From: Globodera rostochiensis
Taxonomy: Eukaryota; Nematoda; Chromadorea; Rhabditida; Heteroderidae
DNA: 64,000 nt
Direction: 5' to 3'
Assembly (NCBI GenBank): GCA_018350325.1
Contig: JAEVLN010000024.1
Coordinates: forward strand, 713,248 to 777,247
The translations under genes were made by a program, and so were the position numbers. The notes under the pieces are model-generated. The model saw only the letters and a program-made list of their open reading frames with translations. It had not been told where the DNA came from and ran no database searches. Position 1 is the stretch's first letter; each line of letters begins with the position of its first letter. Positions 51,594-62,029 of this stretch are shown piece by piece.

Positions 51594-52758
51594 GAAAGAT
51601 CTTTATGATCATTTTGAGTTAAGAATTGAATGACCAAATAAACAAATTCAAATCCATTCAAAGTTTAAAAAATATTATTTTTACCTATACTGATTAAAAT
51701 TAAAAAAATATTCAAAAATTCAACAGGATAAATTAATAAAGCCACAAAGATTTTTATTATGTTTTGTGTTATTAAAAAAAATTTACAAAAAATAATAATT
51801 TGATGATGGTAAAATATTACGGATTAAACCTTTAAATCTAAAAACATCGTTATTATGTAATGAGCAGAAAAGAAACAAAGAAATAAGCAAAATTAAAAGA
51901 AAATTTTAATATTATTTAAAACTACACCAACTCTACAGGTCACCAAATAATATCGCAAATTAATTCAATTCGCAAAGTCCGGTACGCGTCATGGTGGATT
52001 ACCAAACTAAATTTTATTATTAAATATAGATTAAATAATAATATGATAATGCTTATAAGAAGAAAAATTTTAAAAACTTATACCTGTTTTGTAATACAAC
52101 ATATTGATAGCTAAATATATAAATAAATTTAAGAAACTTGATTTAAATATGGAATAAAAATGTGAAATCACAAACGGACCAAAATAATTTTTTATAGTGA
52201 TTAAACGTAGCTCAAATTGGAAAATGTTGCGCAACTTTTTTCAGCAGAAATTTCAATTTGGAGCGAAAAATAATCAAATTTAGCAGCTTTTAACTCATAT
52301 TTAAATGACCATATAGGATAGCATGTTATGGTGGCGAAAGAGCAATTTCATTTTAAAATTTAGACTTAATCAAAGAACAACTTTCCGGGTAATTTAATAA
52401 TTCTACTTCTTATTAACTGTGTCAACCTAAATCAAGAAATTTAAATGTTTAAAATTGGACATGATTACGGAAAAGGGTTATTAAAACTGTGTAGTCTTTT
52501 GATGAAGTATTGATTATTGTTAACTTTTTTGAATTATTTTATTTGTATTTTTTATAATTATTTGAACTTTATTTTGGTATGTATTTACTTTTTTAATTTA
52601 TTTAATGTTATATTTCCGATAATTTTAGCTATTGCAGTGCCATGTTTCGTTATTAATTTTTGTGTTGCTTTAAGTTTGTTAATACTTATTTCTAGCAACA
52701 CAATATATTTATTGTTCCATAAAGGGCTGGCTTCCACGAATCGAGCTCCTCGTGTTGA
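51594..52758. other. Boundary of unit B; AT-rich
   Basis: Strand composition flips here from A-rich to T-rich on the + strand. A 91-codon plus frame (52517-52792) is mostly FILY with a short arginine-rich end; I do not consider it reliable. Confidence 0.45.
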
Positions 52759-52857
52759 TTGCTGCCGGAGGCTCGGCTCCGAATTTTTCTGAGGCTCTCT
52801 CGAATGATCCCTATCAAATTGATAAATATTAGTGTTGGTATTTCATCTCCAACTTAA
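52759..52857 (+). CDS. Exon-like frame in repeat D
   Basis: 32 codons: LLPEARLRIFLRLSRMIPIK then LINISVGISSPT and TAA; basic start, GC-rich. Not conserved in the second repeat copy, where TAG follows TTGAT. Confidence 0.25.
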   Translation: MLPEARLRIFLRLSRMIPIKLINISVGISSPT

Positions 52858-52966
52858 CAAAAATAAATTATTCAATATGCGGAAACTAGTAACTTAATAT
52901 TTATGTTTTCAACTATAAATTAACGACTGTTTTTTAAAATTGAGATTTGTTTTTATTTATTTTTAA

Positions 52967-53101
52967 CGCAGGCGCAAAGAGATCAGAAGAACACTAAATG
53001 GTCGCGGTGGTGCTTATTCTCCCGCCTGCGACTTCCGGCGCTTCTTGGTTTCAATTTTTAACGATATTTTGTATAATTACGTTTCTGTAATTAAAATGTA
53101 A
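52967..53101 (+). CDS. RRKE exon-like frame in repeat D
   Basis: Follows an acceptor-like AACGCAG; reads RRRKEIRRTLNGRGGAYSPA, CDFRRFLVSIFN and a hydrophobic end, TAA. The start (GCGCAAAGAG, same phase) resembles 25562. The second copy at 63747 has TAG after RRRK, and the copy at 62312 keeps only the middle, so if this was an exon most copies are dead. Confidence 0.28.
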   Translation, partial: RRRKEIRRTLNGRGGAYSPACDFRRFLVSIFNDILYNYVSVIKM

Positions 53102-53786
53102 TTTCTAATGTTTATCATTCTGGTGAGTCATGATGTATTAATAAATAATTAATTTTAAATCGCATAACTTTTGATTAAACTTTTAATATCTTTGTATAGG
53201 ATAACAATGTCCTTCTTCTTTAATTCTTATTAAAAATTTATTAAATGTTTATCATACATTATCATCTTAAGATTACTATTTAAAAATTAATTAAATATTT
53301 ATTTTTTGAATATTGATTATAATGTCCACATCGTTATTAGGGCAAGCACTATTTAATTTTAAGCTGTTTAAAACAACAACAAATTAGAAGCCCGAGCCCA
53401 TGATTACTATATTTTTTTCGAGCCTTACATTTCTGACCAAACATTCAAATTATTGTCTCTTTATATTTAAAAAATTTGATTTAATCCGATAATTTAAAAA
53501 CTTAGTTCGGATATCTCTTTCATTCTCAAGGAATCTTGATTTTTATTGATATTTATATCCAGAATTTATTCGTTTATTAAATTATAATTCATTTTTCAAT
53601 TTGATATTTGTTTAGATAGACTATCGTTTATAATAATTTGTTTTCTAGCTATTCATTAACTCACTTGAATTATCACTGCTCGCATGGCAGAAATAAGATG
53701 AAGTCTCACTGATTTTAAGGATATATATATATATATTAACTGATTATATTAATTAATTTTTAAACTACATAATTAAGTTAAATTAA

Positions 53787-53909
53787 TGTTATTTCAATCC
53801 GTTTTTATTTTTCACTTTGATTGGAATTTCTTGTTACGTTGTCTCACATTTAGGTAATTGGCAAGCGTCACCCACAACTTTCGTCTTAAGCAGTAACGGT
53901 ACAATTTAA
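53787..53909 (+). CDS. Exon-like frame, hydrophobic then polar
   Basis: 40 codons: CYFNPFLFFTLIGISCYVVS, HLGNWQASPTTFVLSSNGTI and TAA. A leader-like first half and a polar end with an N-glycosylation-type NGT. No ATG; an upstream exon would be required. An internal ACATTTAG acceptor at 53853 is an alternative start. Confidence 0.3.
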   Translation, partial: CYFNPFLFFTLIGISCYVVSHLGNWQASPTTFVLSSNGTI

Positions 53910-54177
53910 GTTCTGAAACTCTTAATTGATCCCAAGTGATTTCAATTATTATTGGTTATTAATGCATGTTATATAAGTTTATTAAATTAAATTAAATTTG
54001 AAATTATATTGCGTGAAATATATTCTCCACTTCAATGTTAACAAGAGCATCAATACTCCACAATTAACTCCATTAATATTTCTGTTTGTGCTATTAATTT
54101 GGTAATCACTTCAATGTATTTTGGTAATAATTATTTTATAATTTTATGGGAATGATTTAAATAATCTTTCTCTTGCA

Positions 54178-54264
54178 ATGGAAAGATTTACGATAATTTC
54201 TTCTTCCTCAGGGATTTTAACTCTTTTATATGAGGGACAGTCCGCTGGTTTGTGGCGTTATTAA
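54178..54264 (+). CDS. Short frame with ATG
   Basis: 28 codons: MERFTIISSSSGILTLLYEG then QSAGLWRY and TAA. Natural composition; the donor-like GCTG|GTTTGT could end it as a first exon. Confidence 0.3.
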   Translation: MERFTIISSSSGILTLLYEGQSAGLWRY

Positions 54265-54693
54265 TTTTTTTAGCAATCGGTTATATTTTCTTAATTTAGC
54301 TGGGACGGCCTCCATTGAGTAATTAAACTTTTAAATGATTGCAAAAATTACTTTTCCCATAACAATTATGTAAATATGTTTAACGTTGTCATTTTTTAAT
54401 TATATTTTGAGTAAAAAGGATTAATTATTTTATAATTATTTGTTGTGCTTGCTTTTGATTTTAGGTTTTTAATCTAGTAATCAAATTTATTAGATAATTT
54501 AAGATTATTTTTTAATAAGTTCATTTGGCATTGCTAGATTTTTAAATTTTATAATCTCAAATTATTTTTATTACAATTAGAGTTTGCACCTTAGGCTCCT
54601 TATTTAATTGATTTATCTGAATCACTGCAACTTGCTAAAAATTAGATAAATTGTTATAATAAATTCGATGTAATTACTGAAAAAATTAAATAA

Positions 54694-54879
54694 ATGACAT
54701 TTACTTTGATATTTAATACGCTGTTCTATTGGAATAGCTTCTATCTCGTTGTCTTAAAGCTTCCCTTTTATGGTGGTATGCTGCAACTCCTTCGTTCTGA
54801 ATGCCACATTTACACACGTATTCGACGAATTTATAACAATTTAATTTTGGTATTTAATTATATTACAAGGTGTTATTAA
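54694..54879 (+). CDS. Hypothetical protein with ATG
   Basis: 61 codons: hydrophobic MTFTLIFNTLFYWNSFYLVV, LKLPFYGGMLQLLRSECHIY, then TRIRRIYNNLILVFNYITRC and Y, TAA. A signal-anchor-like start followed by a basic segment. QLLRSE..YT recalls QLLRNE..YT at 49671. Good codon pattern in the second half. Confidence 0.4.
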   Translation: MTFTLIFNTLFYWNSFYLVVLKLPFYGGMLQLLRSECHIYTRIRRIYNNLILVFNYITRCY

Positions 54880-55486
54880 TATGTCATATGCAAATTCACA
54901 TACTTTATTAAATATATATATATATATCTTAACTTGCATTTATTTTCATAAATTTCTATTTTAATCCAATAAGCATTCGGTTAAAAGGTCTTCCATGCAC
55001 TTTATAGCTTCTTTTCTTTCGTATAGGCTTACAAGCAACATTTTTAATTTTTTTTTGCTTTTTAGCTGTTGCTGCTAAAAAATTCATAATTCGATCTTTT
55101 ATTATTTAACAATATTTATTAATGTATCTTTTGTTATACAGATCATAATAATATTTTATTAGAGAGATGAGGTCCAATTAGAAATGCATAAACACAATAG
55201 GCCCCATTTTACACTTATTTTTTATTGTATATTAACGACAACAAAAGTTTTGATTTTTATTTAATGTTTTTGCATCAAATTGACATTATTTTTGAGTTTA
55301 TTATTCTTTCAATTTCCTTTTCGCGTTTTCTTACTTATTGCTGACCGGGTAATTTTGCATACATTATAATAGTTAATCGTAATCACACTTATTTTTAAAT
55401 GCACATTTTTCCACCCAATTCGAGATTTTATTTTTAAGTGCGCTAAAATTCTTAAATTAATAATCAATTTTTTTTTAATTTCCAAG

Positions 55487-55612
55487 GAAACAGTTGTCTT
55501 TTTCAGCTTGGTCGAGGTTCCGCCACAGCTGCCTCATGTGACTGCGGTGCGGTATTTTTTCGTTGGTAAGGCCACGCGAAGGCCGAGGTCCCAGGCCGCC
55601 CTGCCTTGGTAG
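55487..55612 (+). CDS. GC-rich exon-like block
   Basis: Open on the plus strand: TVVFFSLVEVPPQLPHVTAV, RYFFV, with a donor-like TTG|GTAAGG at 55565/55566. Unspliced it continues GKATRRPRSQAALPW to TAG. The block is far more GC-rich than its surroundings and contains CTGCGGTGCGG and GGCCGAGG words, so it might be a repeat relic. Confidence 0.27.
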   Translation, partial: ETVVFFSLVEVPPQLPHVTAVRYFFVGKATRRPRSQAALPW

Positions 55613-55713
55613 CCTTATTTTATATATATTATTTTTATATTTGTTTAAAAAGAAAAGAGAAAGTTTTAGCTGAGCCCCAATTGGCTTGAGAGATGTTCAA
55701 CAGCTCCATTGGA

Positions 55714-55725
55714 GGGGGGGGGGGG
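55714..55725 (+). repeat. G12 run
   Basis: Twelve consecutive G after CTCCATTGGA. Confidence 0.9.
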
Positions 55726-55919
55726 CTTTTTTTCTTATGTTATCTTTCTTCTTAATTATTGCTTAATAAATTACAAAGTAATAATTATGCTTTCTTATTT
55801 GATTATAATATTAAAGACAGTGAAGACTCGACTCTTTAAATGACTTTCAATTTTTGCATAGGTTTTCATTAAAATATTTATTTAGGTCAGTCGTTATAAT
55901 TTAATTTAATTTTTATAAA

Positions 55920-55970
55920 CCATGCAAAGTTGCCATCCTCAGATTCAGGGTTCGACCCCTCTGGCTTAAT
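55920..55970 (+). other. Isolated B-box-like site
   Basis: CAGGGTTCGACCCCTCTGGC contains a good B box and T-loop, but I find no pairing acceptor stem or A box upstream; a tRNA pseudogene at best. Confidence 0.3.
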
Positions 55971-56816
55971 TCAGTTTTTTTTGTTTAAAAGGATTTTAAA
56001 TTAATTGATAAAATTTTTATTTCCTGGTTTAGTTTATACATATATTTTTCAAAAACTCGAAGTGCCAAATCTTTATAATACTAATTATTTAATGGCACTG
56101 GACTCAGCTCGCAAGCCGGTTTTTCTTGTGCAAGGGGTTTCTTGTTTTTTTGTATCTTAAATTTTGTATTTTCTTATCATTGCGCCTTTTGCTCATTTTA
56201 ATTAACAAGAAATTAAACTATTCGTTGCGGCTTTTGCCATAATTGGGTAATAGATAATTCAATCAAAACAAATTGGAGAATTTGACATTCTCTATGCCAT
56301 AGATATTTTCTTCAAGGAGTTGACAGACACGATGCGCTTCATTAATATTTATATTTTCGTTTTTTGTTTTTATTTGTTTCAATATATTGTTTTGGGTTTT
56401 CCCTAATTTTTATAAATGAAATCTTTATTCATTTGTATAGGTAACTAAAAAATTCTTGTATTTTTAAATATTAAAAAAATGTATTCATACTTCATTTATT
56501 AATTCCCACTTCCGGCCATAATAGTTATTAGCCGTTGATTTCTACCATAGGTAATTTTTTTAATTAAATTAAATTTTGTCTTTTGAATCATATTTCTGTG
56601 ATTAAAAACGTAATAATTATTATGTTATCGTAAGTTGTACTTTTTTTTCTAATACCATATAAATTATTTCGTTGCTTTTCGAATAAAAATTTTCATAGCA
56701 AAAAATGCTTTCACCTATTAAAAACAAAATAAGCCTCCGGCCGGTCTCTGTGAACATACTGTGCTTTTGGTAGGGCAGAACTGTTGTCTTTAAACTATAA
56801 AAATATTTTATTCTTT

Positions 56817-57011
56817 ATGAATTTAATCCGAACTTCACAATATGTAAATATGTTATTAAGTTTATCATTAATCATTAGTATAATAATTAAAATATTTGTA
56901 TTTGCGTTTGTTTCCCATTTTAGTAAAATGATCGGCCGTCATTCTTATGGATGTGAAGTAACAAATAATTCCTACTTACCGCCGGCAACGACTATAACAA
57001 AATCAAGTTAA
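56817..57011 (+). CDS. Small membrane or secreted protein with ATG
   Basis: 64 codons: MNLIRTSQYVNMLLSLSLII, SIIIKIFVFAFVSHFSKM, then IGRHSYGCEVTNNSYLPPAT and TITKSS, TAA. One hydrophobic segment (residues 12-33), then a polar tail with N-glycosylation-type NNS and a threonine-rich end. The tail is clearly protein-like. Preferred start is the ATG at 56817; an in-frame TTG lies 33 bases upstream. Confidence 0.48.
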   Translation: MNLIRTSQYVNMLLSLSLIISIIIKIFVFAFVSHFSKMIGRHSYGCEVTNNSYLPPATTITKSS

Positions 57012-57064
57012 AATAAATTAATACTCATTTTTTTAACAAAAAATTTAATCAAATTTTGGCATAA

Positions 57065-57199
57065 GCATGCATTGCCGTAGTGCAACGTGAATAGCCGAAC
57101 GAAGATTTGCTTCAACAGAGTTTCAATAATTTGACAATTGGCAAAAAAACGGCGGTTAAGATTGTTTCATACCATTTTATTATTTTCTCTTTTCGTTAA
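57065..57199 (+). pseudogene. Frame with one internal stop
   Basis: ACIAVVQRE, then TAG (57092-57094), then PNEDLLQQSFNNLTIGKKTA, VKIVSYHFIIFSFR and TAA in the same frame. Either a decayed gene, or an exon beginning after GTGAATAG at 57095. The second part has good composition. No family recognised. Confidence 0.33.
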
Positions 57200-58047
57200 T
57201 TAAAATTTTACTTGTTTTTCTTTTCGTTTATTTGTGAGTAAATTACACAGAGGGTTATTTTTAGATTCTCCATTATTAATTATTTTTGTTTATTTTATTT
57301 AATTATTATTTATTAAAACACAGTAAGCTATCATTACTTGCTTTGAATTAGAAAAAAGAATATTTTTTACAACAAAACACTCTAATAATCTTATCTTTAT
57401 AGAAAATATATACTTGTTTATCATTCTTATTTTTATAAATATTTATTTACTTTTAGTTTAAACTTTCTTCATTTAATAACTACTATGTTTAAACACTACA
57501 TAATTATAAGAAAAATATTAATCAAATTTATGCTTTAATGATTTTGGGTGTGAATTGATATTTGCAAGTTTTTTAAATGGTATCATAGTATAAGTAGTTC
57601 AATAGGTATTTATAATGTTTTATATTATATATCTGTAATTTATATGTACTTAAAAACTTTAGCTGATCCTTGTTTTATTAATATTTTAGTCAGTATATTA
57701 AATTTTTAAAATTATTAATGCTTATAAAATTCGTTTTGAAAATTGTTTAATTCGTTTCCGTGCAAATACTATTTGAATTATCTCGAGTCTTTTTCAAAAT
57801 GGGACACATTTGTACTAAACAAAATGCTTTTTGTAAATGTCGTTATAACATTCCGTAACCTTTAAATTTAGTAATTATCCCATGTCTAAATTAGGGCAAA
57901 GAAAACATAAAAATTGAAATGCAAATTTATATTCAATGAATGCTTGTAAGCATCATTGAATTAATGTTGTTTTTGTTACATTAGTTTTTATTTTTAATTT
58001 TTTTCCATTAAAAACAATTTATTTATTGGCTTACATTTTCTTATTGA
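57200..58047. other. AT-rich stretch, no gene recognised
   Basis: Nothing supportable. Confidence 0.4.
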
Positions 58048-58269
58048 ATCCTCGTCGTCATTGATGATCTTTGCTCATCCGATTGGACACCCCTGCGAGG
58101 ATGTCGATTAATGCTTCCCTTTGCTATTAATATTATTCAAACATTTCAAAAGCTCATTATTATTTCTCAGTCTAATCTTTACCGACAGTTTAATATGTAT
58201 AATTTATTTAGTAAAAGTGTGAGCGTTTTATTTATTAGCTCACAAAACGTTTTTTTAAATATTGTATAA
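58048..58269 (+). CDS. Exon-like frame with NB-ARC/STAND-like Walker B
   Basis: 73 codons, no ATG at the start: ILVVIDDLCSSDWTPLRGCR, LMLPFAINIIQTFQKLIIIS, QSNLYRQFNMYNLFSK and a hydrophobic end. ILVVIDDL fits the Walker B / kinase-2 motif of NB-ARC and related STAND ATPases (LLVLDDVW), followed by W and PLR. KLIIISQS falls where the IIxTTR sensor-type strand is expected. The P-loop should lie upstream in another exon, but I do not see one. A second frame here is open too (HPIGHPCEDVD). Confidence 0.35.
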   Translation: MLVVIDDLCSSDWTPLRGCRLMLPFAINIIQTFQKLIIISQSNLYRQFNMYNLFSKSVSVLFISSQNVFLNIV

Positions 58270-58364
58270 TAATCTTGTTTCATTTTTTAAATATTAGTTG
58301 GTATTGATTGTTAATTTTTAAATAATCAAAATTGGTGTTTTGCTTAATCATTATTGAGCTAGAG

Positions 58365-58514
58365 ATGAAGGTTTTTATTATTATTTCATTTTTTCAACTA
58401 TTCATGCTAATATTCTCAATCTTATTTTATTCTAGCTTTTTTTACTACATGTATAGTTTGACAAATTTTGTTTGTTTAGTTGCTTTAAAAATTAAGTCAT
58501 CAATTAGATTTTAA
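58365..58514 (+). CDS. Hydrophobic open frame with ATG
   Basis: 49 codons: MKVFIIISFFQLFMLIFSIL, FYSSFFYYMYSLTNFV, then CLVALKIKSSIRF and TAA. Leader-like, but in T-rich DNA where such frames are easy. Confidence 0.22.
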   Translation: MKVFIIISFFQLFMLIFSILFYSSFFYYMYSLTNFVCLVALKIKSSIRF

Positions 58515-59523
58515 CGTTATTATGATATTTATTGAATTAAATGTTTTACAATCACCATTTGTCCCGTTATCCTCTTATGTGTAGCTTTCTATCATAAGGT
58601 CCGACTTATAAAATTTTGAATTGCAACAAACAAAAATATTCAAATTAGTTTATAAAAATAAATATTTTGTTTATTTAGTTGAATTGATTTGTTTACATAT
58701 TGCATATAATCTCATTTTTTTGGTTTAGTTTTCGCGAGGTCGCGACATTTTTTGTTTTATAGTGAAATATAATAAAAATTTTATTATCCATTCTTAGATT
58801 AGTATCAAGATTGAATTTGTTTCTTTAATTAATAAAATCATTTAAATAATTCGAGGCGGTTCCGCGAATGCCTTCACGTTTTGTGTTGAAGTTGAGTACG
58901 AAACCACGTAGGCTTCGCGTAGTTTTTGTACATATATTTTATAAGTGAGGGAGGGGGTGTCAATTTTTATTTTCTCATCAATTTTCCGCTTCTAGGCTAG
59001 TCAAGAGGTTTTCTTTGTGCAAATGATATGGCTGGTCGCTCTCACGGGACTGATATCAAAGCAATTTATTTCAAATAAGTTTTAAAGTCCCCATAATTGT
59101 TTCGTCGCTTGATCTATCTTGAAGATCAGCAATTTAATATTCTTTATATTTCATAAACTGTTTAAATTTTCTAAAAAAGTGTATTATTAAGTTAATGAAC
59201 CTGTGAAGAGCATCAAAATTGTCATAAAAAGCACAATAAATTTTTAATTTTTTTGTAAAATTGACTAAACCTTTGGGATTTTTTAAAAATGCAACTTTTT
59301 GGAGAATCCTGCTTTTATTCTGCTAAGGGGGAGGGAGTTGCCGGTGCCGATAGGCACCATCGGGGAAATTTTTTTTAATTTGACTCATTTGTTACGAGTT
59401 TTGCGTCTAAATTTTTAAAAATACGGCAATTTTTTTGAAACTTTTGAGGAATGGGATAAGTCCGAGAAAATTTTTTTGAAGATTGGTTAAGAAAATGTCC
59501 TAAACAAAAAGGGAGCCCTCAAC
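58515..59523. other. Mostly AT-rich; one small GC islet and a hAT core fragment
   Basis: 58846-58911 reads IIRGGSANAFTFCVEVEYET then T and TAG, a possible tiny exon. 59340-59372 carries GCCGGTGCCGATAGGCACC, the palindromic core motif of the family I elements, without their ends. Confidence 0.4.
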
Positions 59524-59692
59524 TAGAGCCCGACCTGGACCATGGTACAAGATTTTTCCTGTACCCAGAGTCCAGGTCAGTGAAGCCTCCACAACTTGGA
59601 TTTTTCTTGGACTTTGGTCCAGAAAATTAGGTCCAGGCTCCTTCACCAAGTCCCGGATCCGGTCCAGGAATTTTCAAAAATGTCGGGCTCTA
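59524..59692. mobile_element. hAT-type MITE, family IV
   Basis: 169 bases with ends TAGAGCCCGAC and GTCGGGCTCTA and a perfect 8-base duplication CCCTCAAC at 59516-59523 and 59693-59700. The interior has several GGTCCAGG/CCTGGACC words in both orientations. No coding capacity. Confidence 0.92.
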
Positions 59693-60085
59693 CCCTCAAC
59701 AGTTGACAAGGTTATCATTTTTTTAAATAGTCGGTAAGTTTGGCAAACCAAGAAAATAAAAAATCCATCAGGATCAAGATCAGAATTTGGAAATGACCAG
59801 GATCAGGATTTAGCAGGATCAAAATCCTCTGGGTTGTTTTCTATTATTTAAATTATTATTGTTTATGAATCTTTAATTAAATAGTTGATGAATACATTTT
59901 TTAATTTTCTAATTAATTGTTTTGCGTATCATTTTATTTATGTTTAGAAAATAAATTCTCAATAATTGAAGTTTTTTAATAAGTTTTGTCAGACGAAATC
60001 AAAGAAAAATATTAGGATAAAATGCTTTTATTAGAATGCTTAAATTTCTCGCATTTTAATAAACGATTTATTTTTGATTTGGTAT

Positions 60086-60283
60086 TTAAAAAAATATTAA
60101 AATTTCAATGCGGCAAGCACTCGTTGTAACAATGTCGACTTTAGTAGTATCGTATTTGATATTTATTTTTGTAATATTATATTTAATAATAGTTCTCTTC
60201 CGAACAGGAATAGCGATTATCACCATCATGCACTTTGATCCAATATTGTGGATTTCTTGCAAAATTTGCTGAAATAAGAACAT
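60086..60283 (-). CDS. Hypothetical protein with ATG (antisense alternative)
   Basis: 65 codons on the minus strand: MFLFQQILQEIHNIGSKCMM, VIIAIPVRKRTIIKYNITKI, NIKYDTTKVDIVTTSACRIE, ILIFF. Balanced composition; TTATTTCAG near the start could instead be an acceptor. The plus strand is open in the same register from ATG at 60132 (MSTLVVSYLIFIFVILYLII, then FRTGIAIITIMHFDP), a membrane-type protein. I slightly prefer minus. Confidence 0.35.
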   Translation of the reverse strand: MFLFQQILQEIHNIGSKCMMVIIAIPVRKRTIIKYNITKINIKYDTTKVDIVTTSACRIEILIFF

Positions 60284-60827
60284 AATTTTTGATATAAGAA
60301 TTTTGTTTTTCTCATCAACTTAAAAAATTAGATTTGTTAAAGAATCAGAGATTCATTTAAAATTTTAATCATTTTAAAAATACTATTCCGCTAGTTTAAT
60401 ATGTGTAATTCGACTTGAATCGAATTGCGATGTTTATAAGGCAAGTTTTTACAATTATCACAAAATAACTTAATGAAATTGAATGTTTTGCTGTTATTTG
60501 ATCTTTATAATTTGTATTTATCTTTTTGTATAACTTGTTCATGCTTACATTTTTAACATTTTTACAGATTATTCTTTTAAGATATTATAATAATTTGGAT
60601 ATTTCTGCTCAATTGACTCTTTTTATGTAAAATGTAATACATTTAATAAATTATTTACCGGAAACCAGGATGTATCAGTCGTTACATTTACATGTTCGCT
60701 TATCACGTTAAATATTTGGTTTAGTTTATATTACAAGTAGCGGAGTAATTTAGGCATAAAACTAAACTGCAATCGATTCTTAAAAAAGTTTGCACGTTTT
60801 TAATTAAAATATTTGTATTTATTTTAA

Positions 60828-61022
60828 TTGAAACAATTAAAAGCAATAAGTTTATTTATTTTATTTATAATTGTTGAATCGACCGACATATGTTGGGTGT
60901 TCCAGCACATAACGTTTCCATTACATAGTTTTCTTTTATGTTGTGGCATTAATTTGCTGAGAGTACAAAATTCGTCTCTTGCTAAAAAGACAAAAAGCAC
61001 CCAAAATCACCTAAAAAAGTAA
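60828..61022 (+). CDS. Candidate secreted protein gene, exon 1 region
   Basis: The frame starts at TTG (no ATG) and reads KQLKAISLFILFIIVESTDI, a convincing signal peptide with a likely cleavage after VES. It then continues CWVFQHITFPLHSFLLCCGI to TAA at 61020-61022. Several donors could join it to exon 2 at 61131 in phase, e.g. TAT|GTTGGG after STDI or TTAT|GTTGTG. The missing ATG suggests an upstream mini-exon or a non-AUG start. Confidence 0.42.
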   Translation: MKQLKAISLFILFIIVESTDICWVFQHITFPLHSFLLCCGINLLRVQNSSLAKKTKSTQNHLKK

Positions 61023-61130
61023 CATTTTTATTGTTAATGAGAGGGATCCTTTAATAAAATTCAATAAACACCTCACATTTGTTTTCTCTTCCTTCGTTGC
61101 ATAAATTGCTTATTTATTATTTGTTTTTAG

Positions 61131-61237
61131 CCAAGGAAGAGTTTTGCAACAACTGCTTTCATGAAGCAGGCTACGCTGTTCAAATCCGTTTAGAGGAGTT
61201 TATAAAGCCATTAACAAAAAGAAATGGCAATAAATAA
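61131..61237 (+). CDS. Candidate secreted protein gene, terminal exon
   Basis: Follows an ideal acceptor, TATTTGTTTTTAG. The frame reads KEEFCNNCFHEAGYAVQIRL, EEFIKPLTKRNGNK and TAA. Codons are balanced and clearly protein-like. A CxxC near the start followed by an amphipathic helix recalls the beginning of saposin-B-type domains, but only two cysteines are present here. AATAAA overlaps the stop (61229-61234) and another lies at 61254-61259, so this is a gene 3' end. Confidence 0.55.
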
Positions 61238-61259
61238 ACTTTTGTGAATTTTTAATAAA
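61229..61259 (+). terminator. Poly(A) signals of the 61 kb gene
   Basis: AATAAA at 61229-61234 and 61254-61259, directly at and after the stop codon. Confidence 0.5.
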
Positions 61260-61499
61260 GTCAAAAATTTATTTTGTTTTTTTTATATTGTTTTCATTTG
61301 TGTCGAATTTTGTCTTTTAATTCTTATATAATTTATTGCTAAAAAAGATCACAAATTTTGTATATATTTTATTATTGTTTTCCCCATGGGACAATTTTTA
61401 TTACTTTCATTTAAATATGGCGAAATGCGTTAATGTTAAGTTTGTTTTTGTCTCCATCGTTTTAATTTTTATTTTTATTCCAAAACAAGGTGTCTGTAG

Positions 61500-61661
61500 T
61501 TAAAATATCTTTACCATCAATGCAGGAATAAGTTTGACAGCCTGCGAAAGTTGTTGATCCATCACAATCATGGTCATGTCTGGGGTGATCCATTTTATGT
61601 CTTTAACTTTAAATTCCTTAATCATTGCCTTAAATTTGGTGGTTTTTATTAGATATAATAT
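61500..61661 (-). CDS. Exon-like frame with internal ATG (antisense alternative)
   Basis: 53 codons on the minus strand, ATG at 61625: ILYLIKTTKFKAMIKEFKVK, DIKWITPDMTMIVMDQQLSQ, AVKLIPALMVKIF and TAA. Amphipathic, natural composition. On the plus strand a CAATGCAG acceptor is followed by NKFDSLRKLLIHHNHGHVWG, also open. The histidine run there is what ATG codons look like in antisense, so I favour minus. Confidence 0.42.
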   Translation of the reverse strand: MLYLIKTTKFKAMIKEFKVKDIKWITPDMTMIVMDQQLSQAVKLIPALMVKIF

Positions 61662-62029
61662 TCATTTGTAAACAAAAATTTGAGGATTTTTCATCTATTT
61701 TATTTATTTGCTGTTGAAAAAATTTTTATTTGCGTATTTAAATATAATTACAAGGTTGTTCTAATATATATATTCATTCAACCTTATTTTTAGATTTATC
61801 TTCAATTAAGTATTTATTGCTTAATACGCATAGATATATATATTTTATGTAATTTTTTAACTTCGGCAAATTACTTTGAATTATACTTTAAAAATTTATT
61901 ACTTTAATAAGTTTTGAGAGACTCATTAGAATAACAGAATGTCTTTCTTTCTAAAGTACACACTCAAATAAAATTGAAATTAAATTATTTATTGAAAAAT
62001 GCAACAAAAATATTATTAATTAACAAATT

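Larger units (their letters stand above)
52670..53370 (+). repeat. Dispersed repeat D, copy 1
   Basis: Shares TTTCTAGCAA, CCATAAAGGGCT.GCTT, CTCCTCGTGTTGATT, AGATCAGAAGAACACTAAAT, GGTCGCGGTGGTG and ATTGTCCACATCGTTA.TAGGG with 63600-63950. Part also recurs at 62320-62480. Confidence 0.85.
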
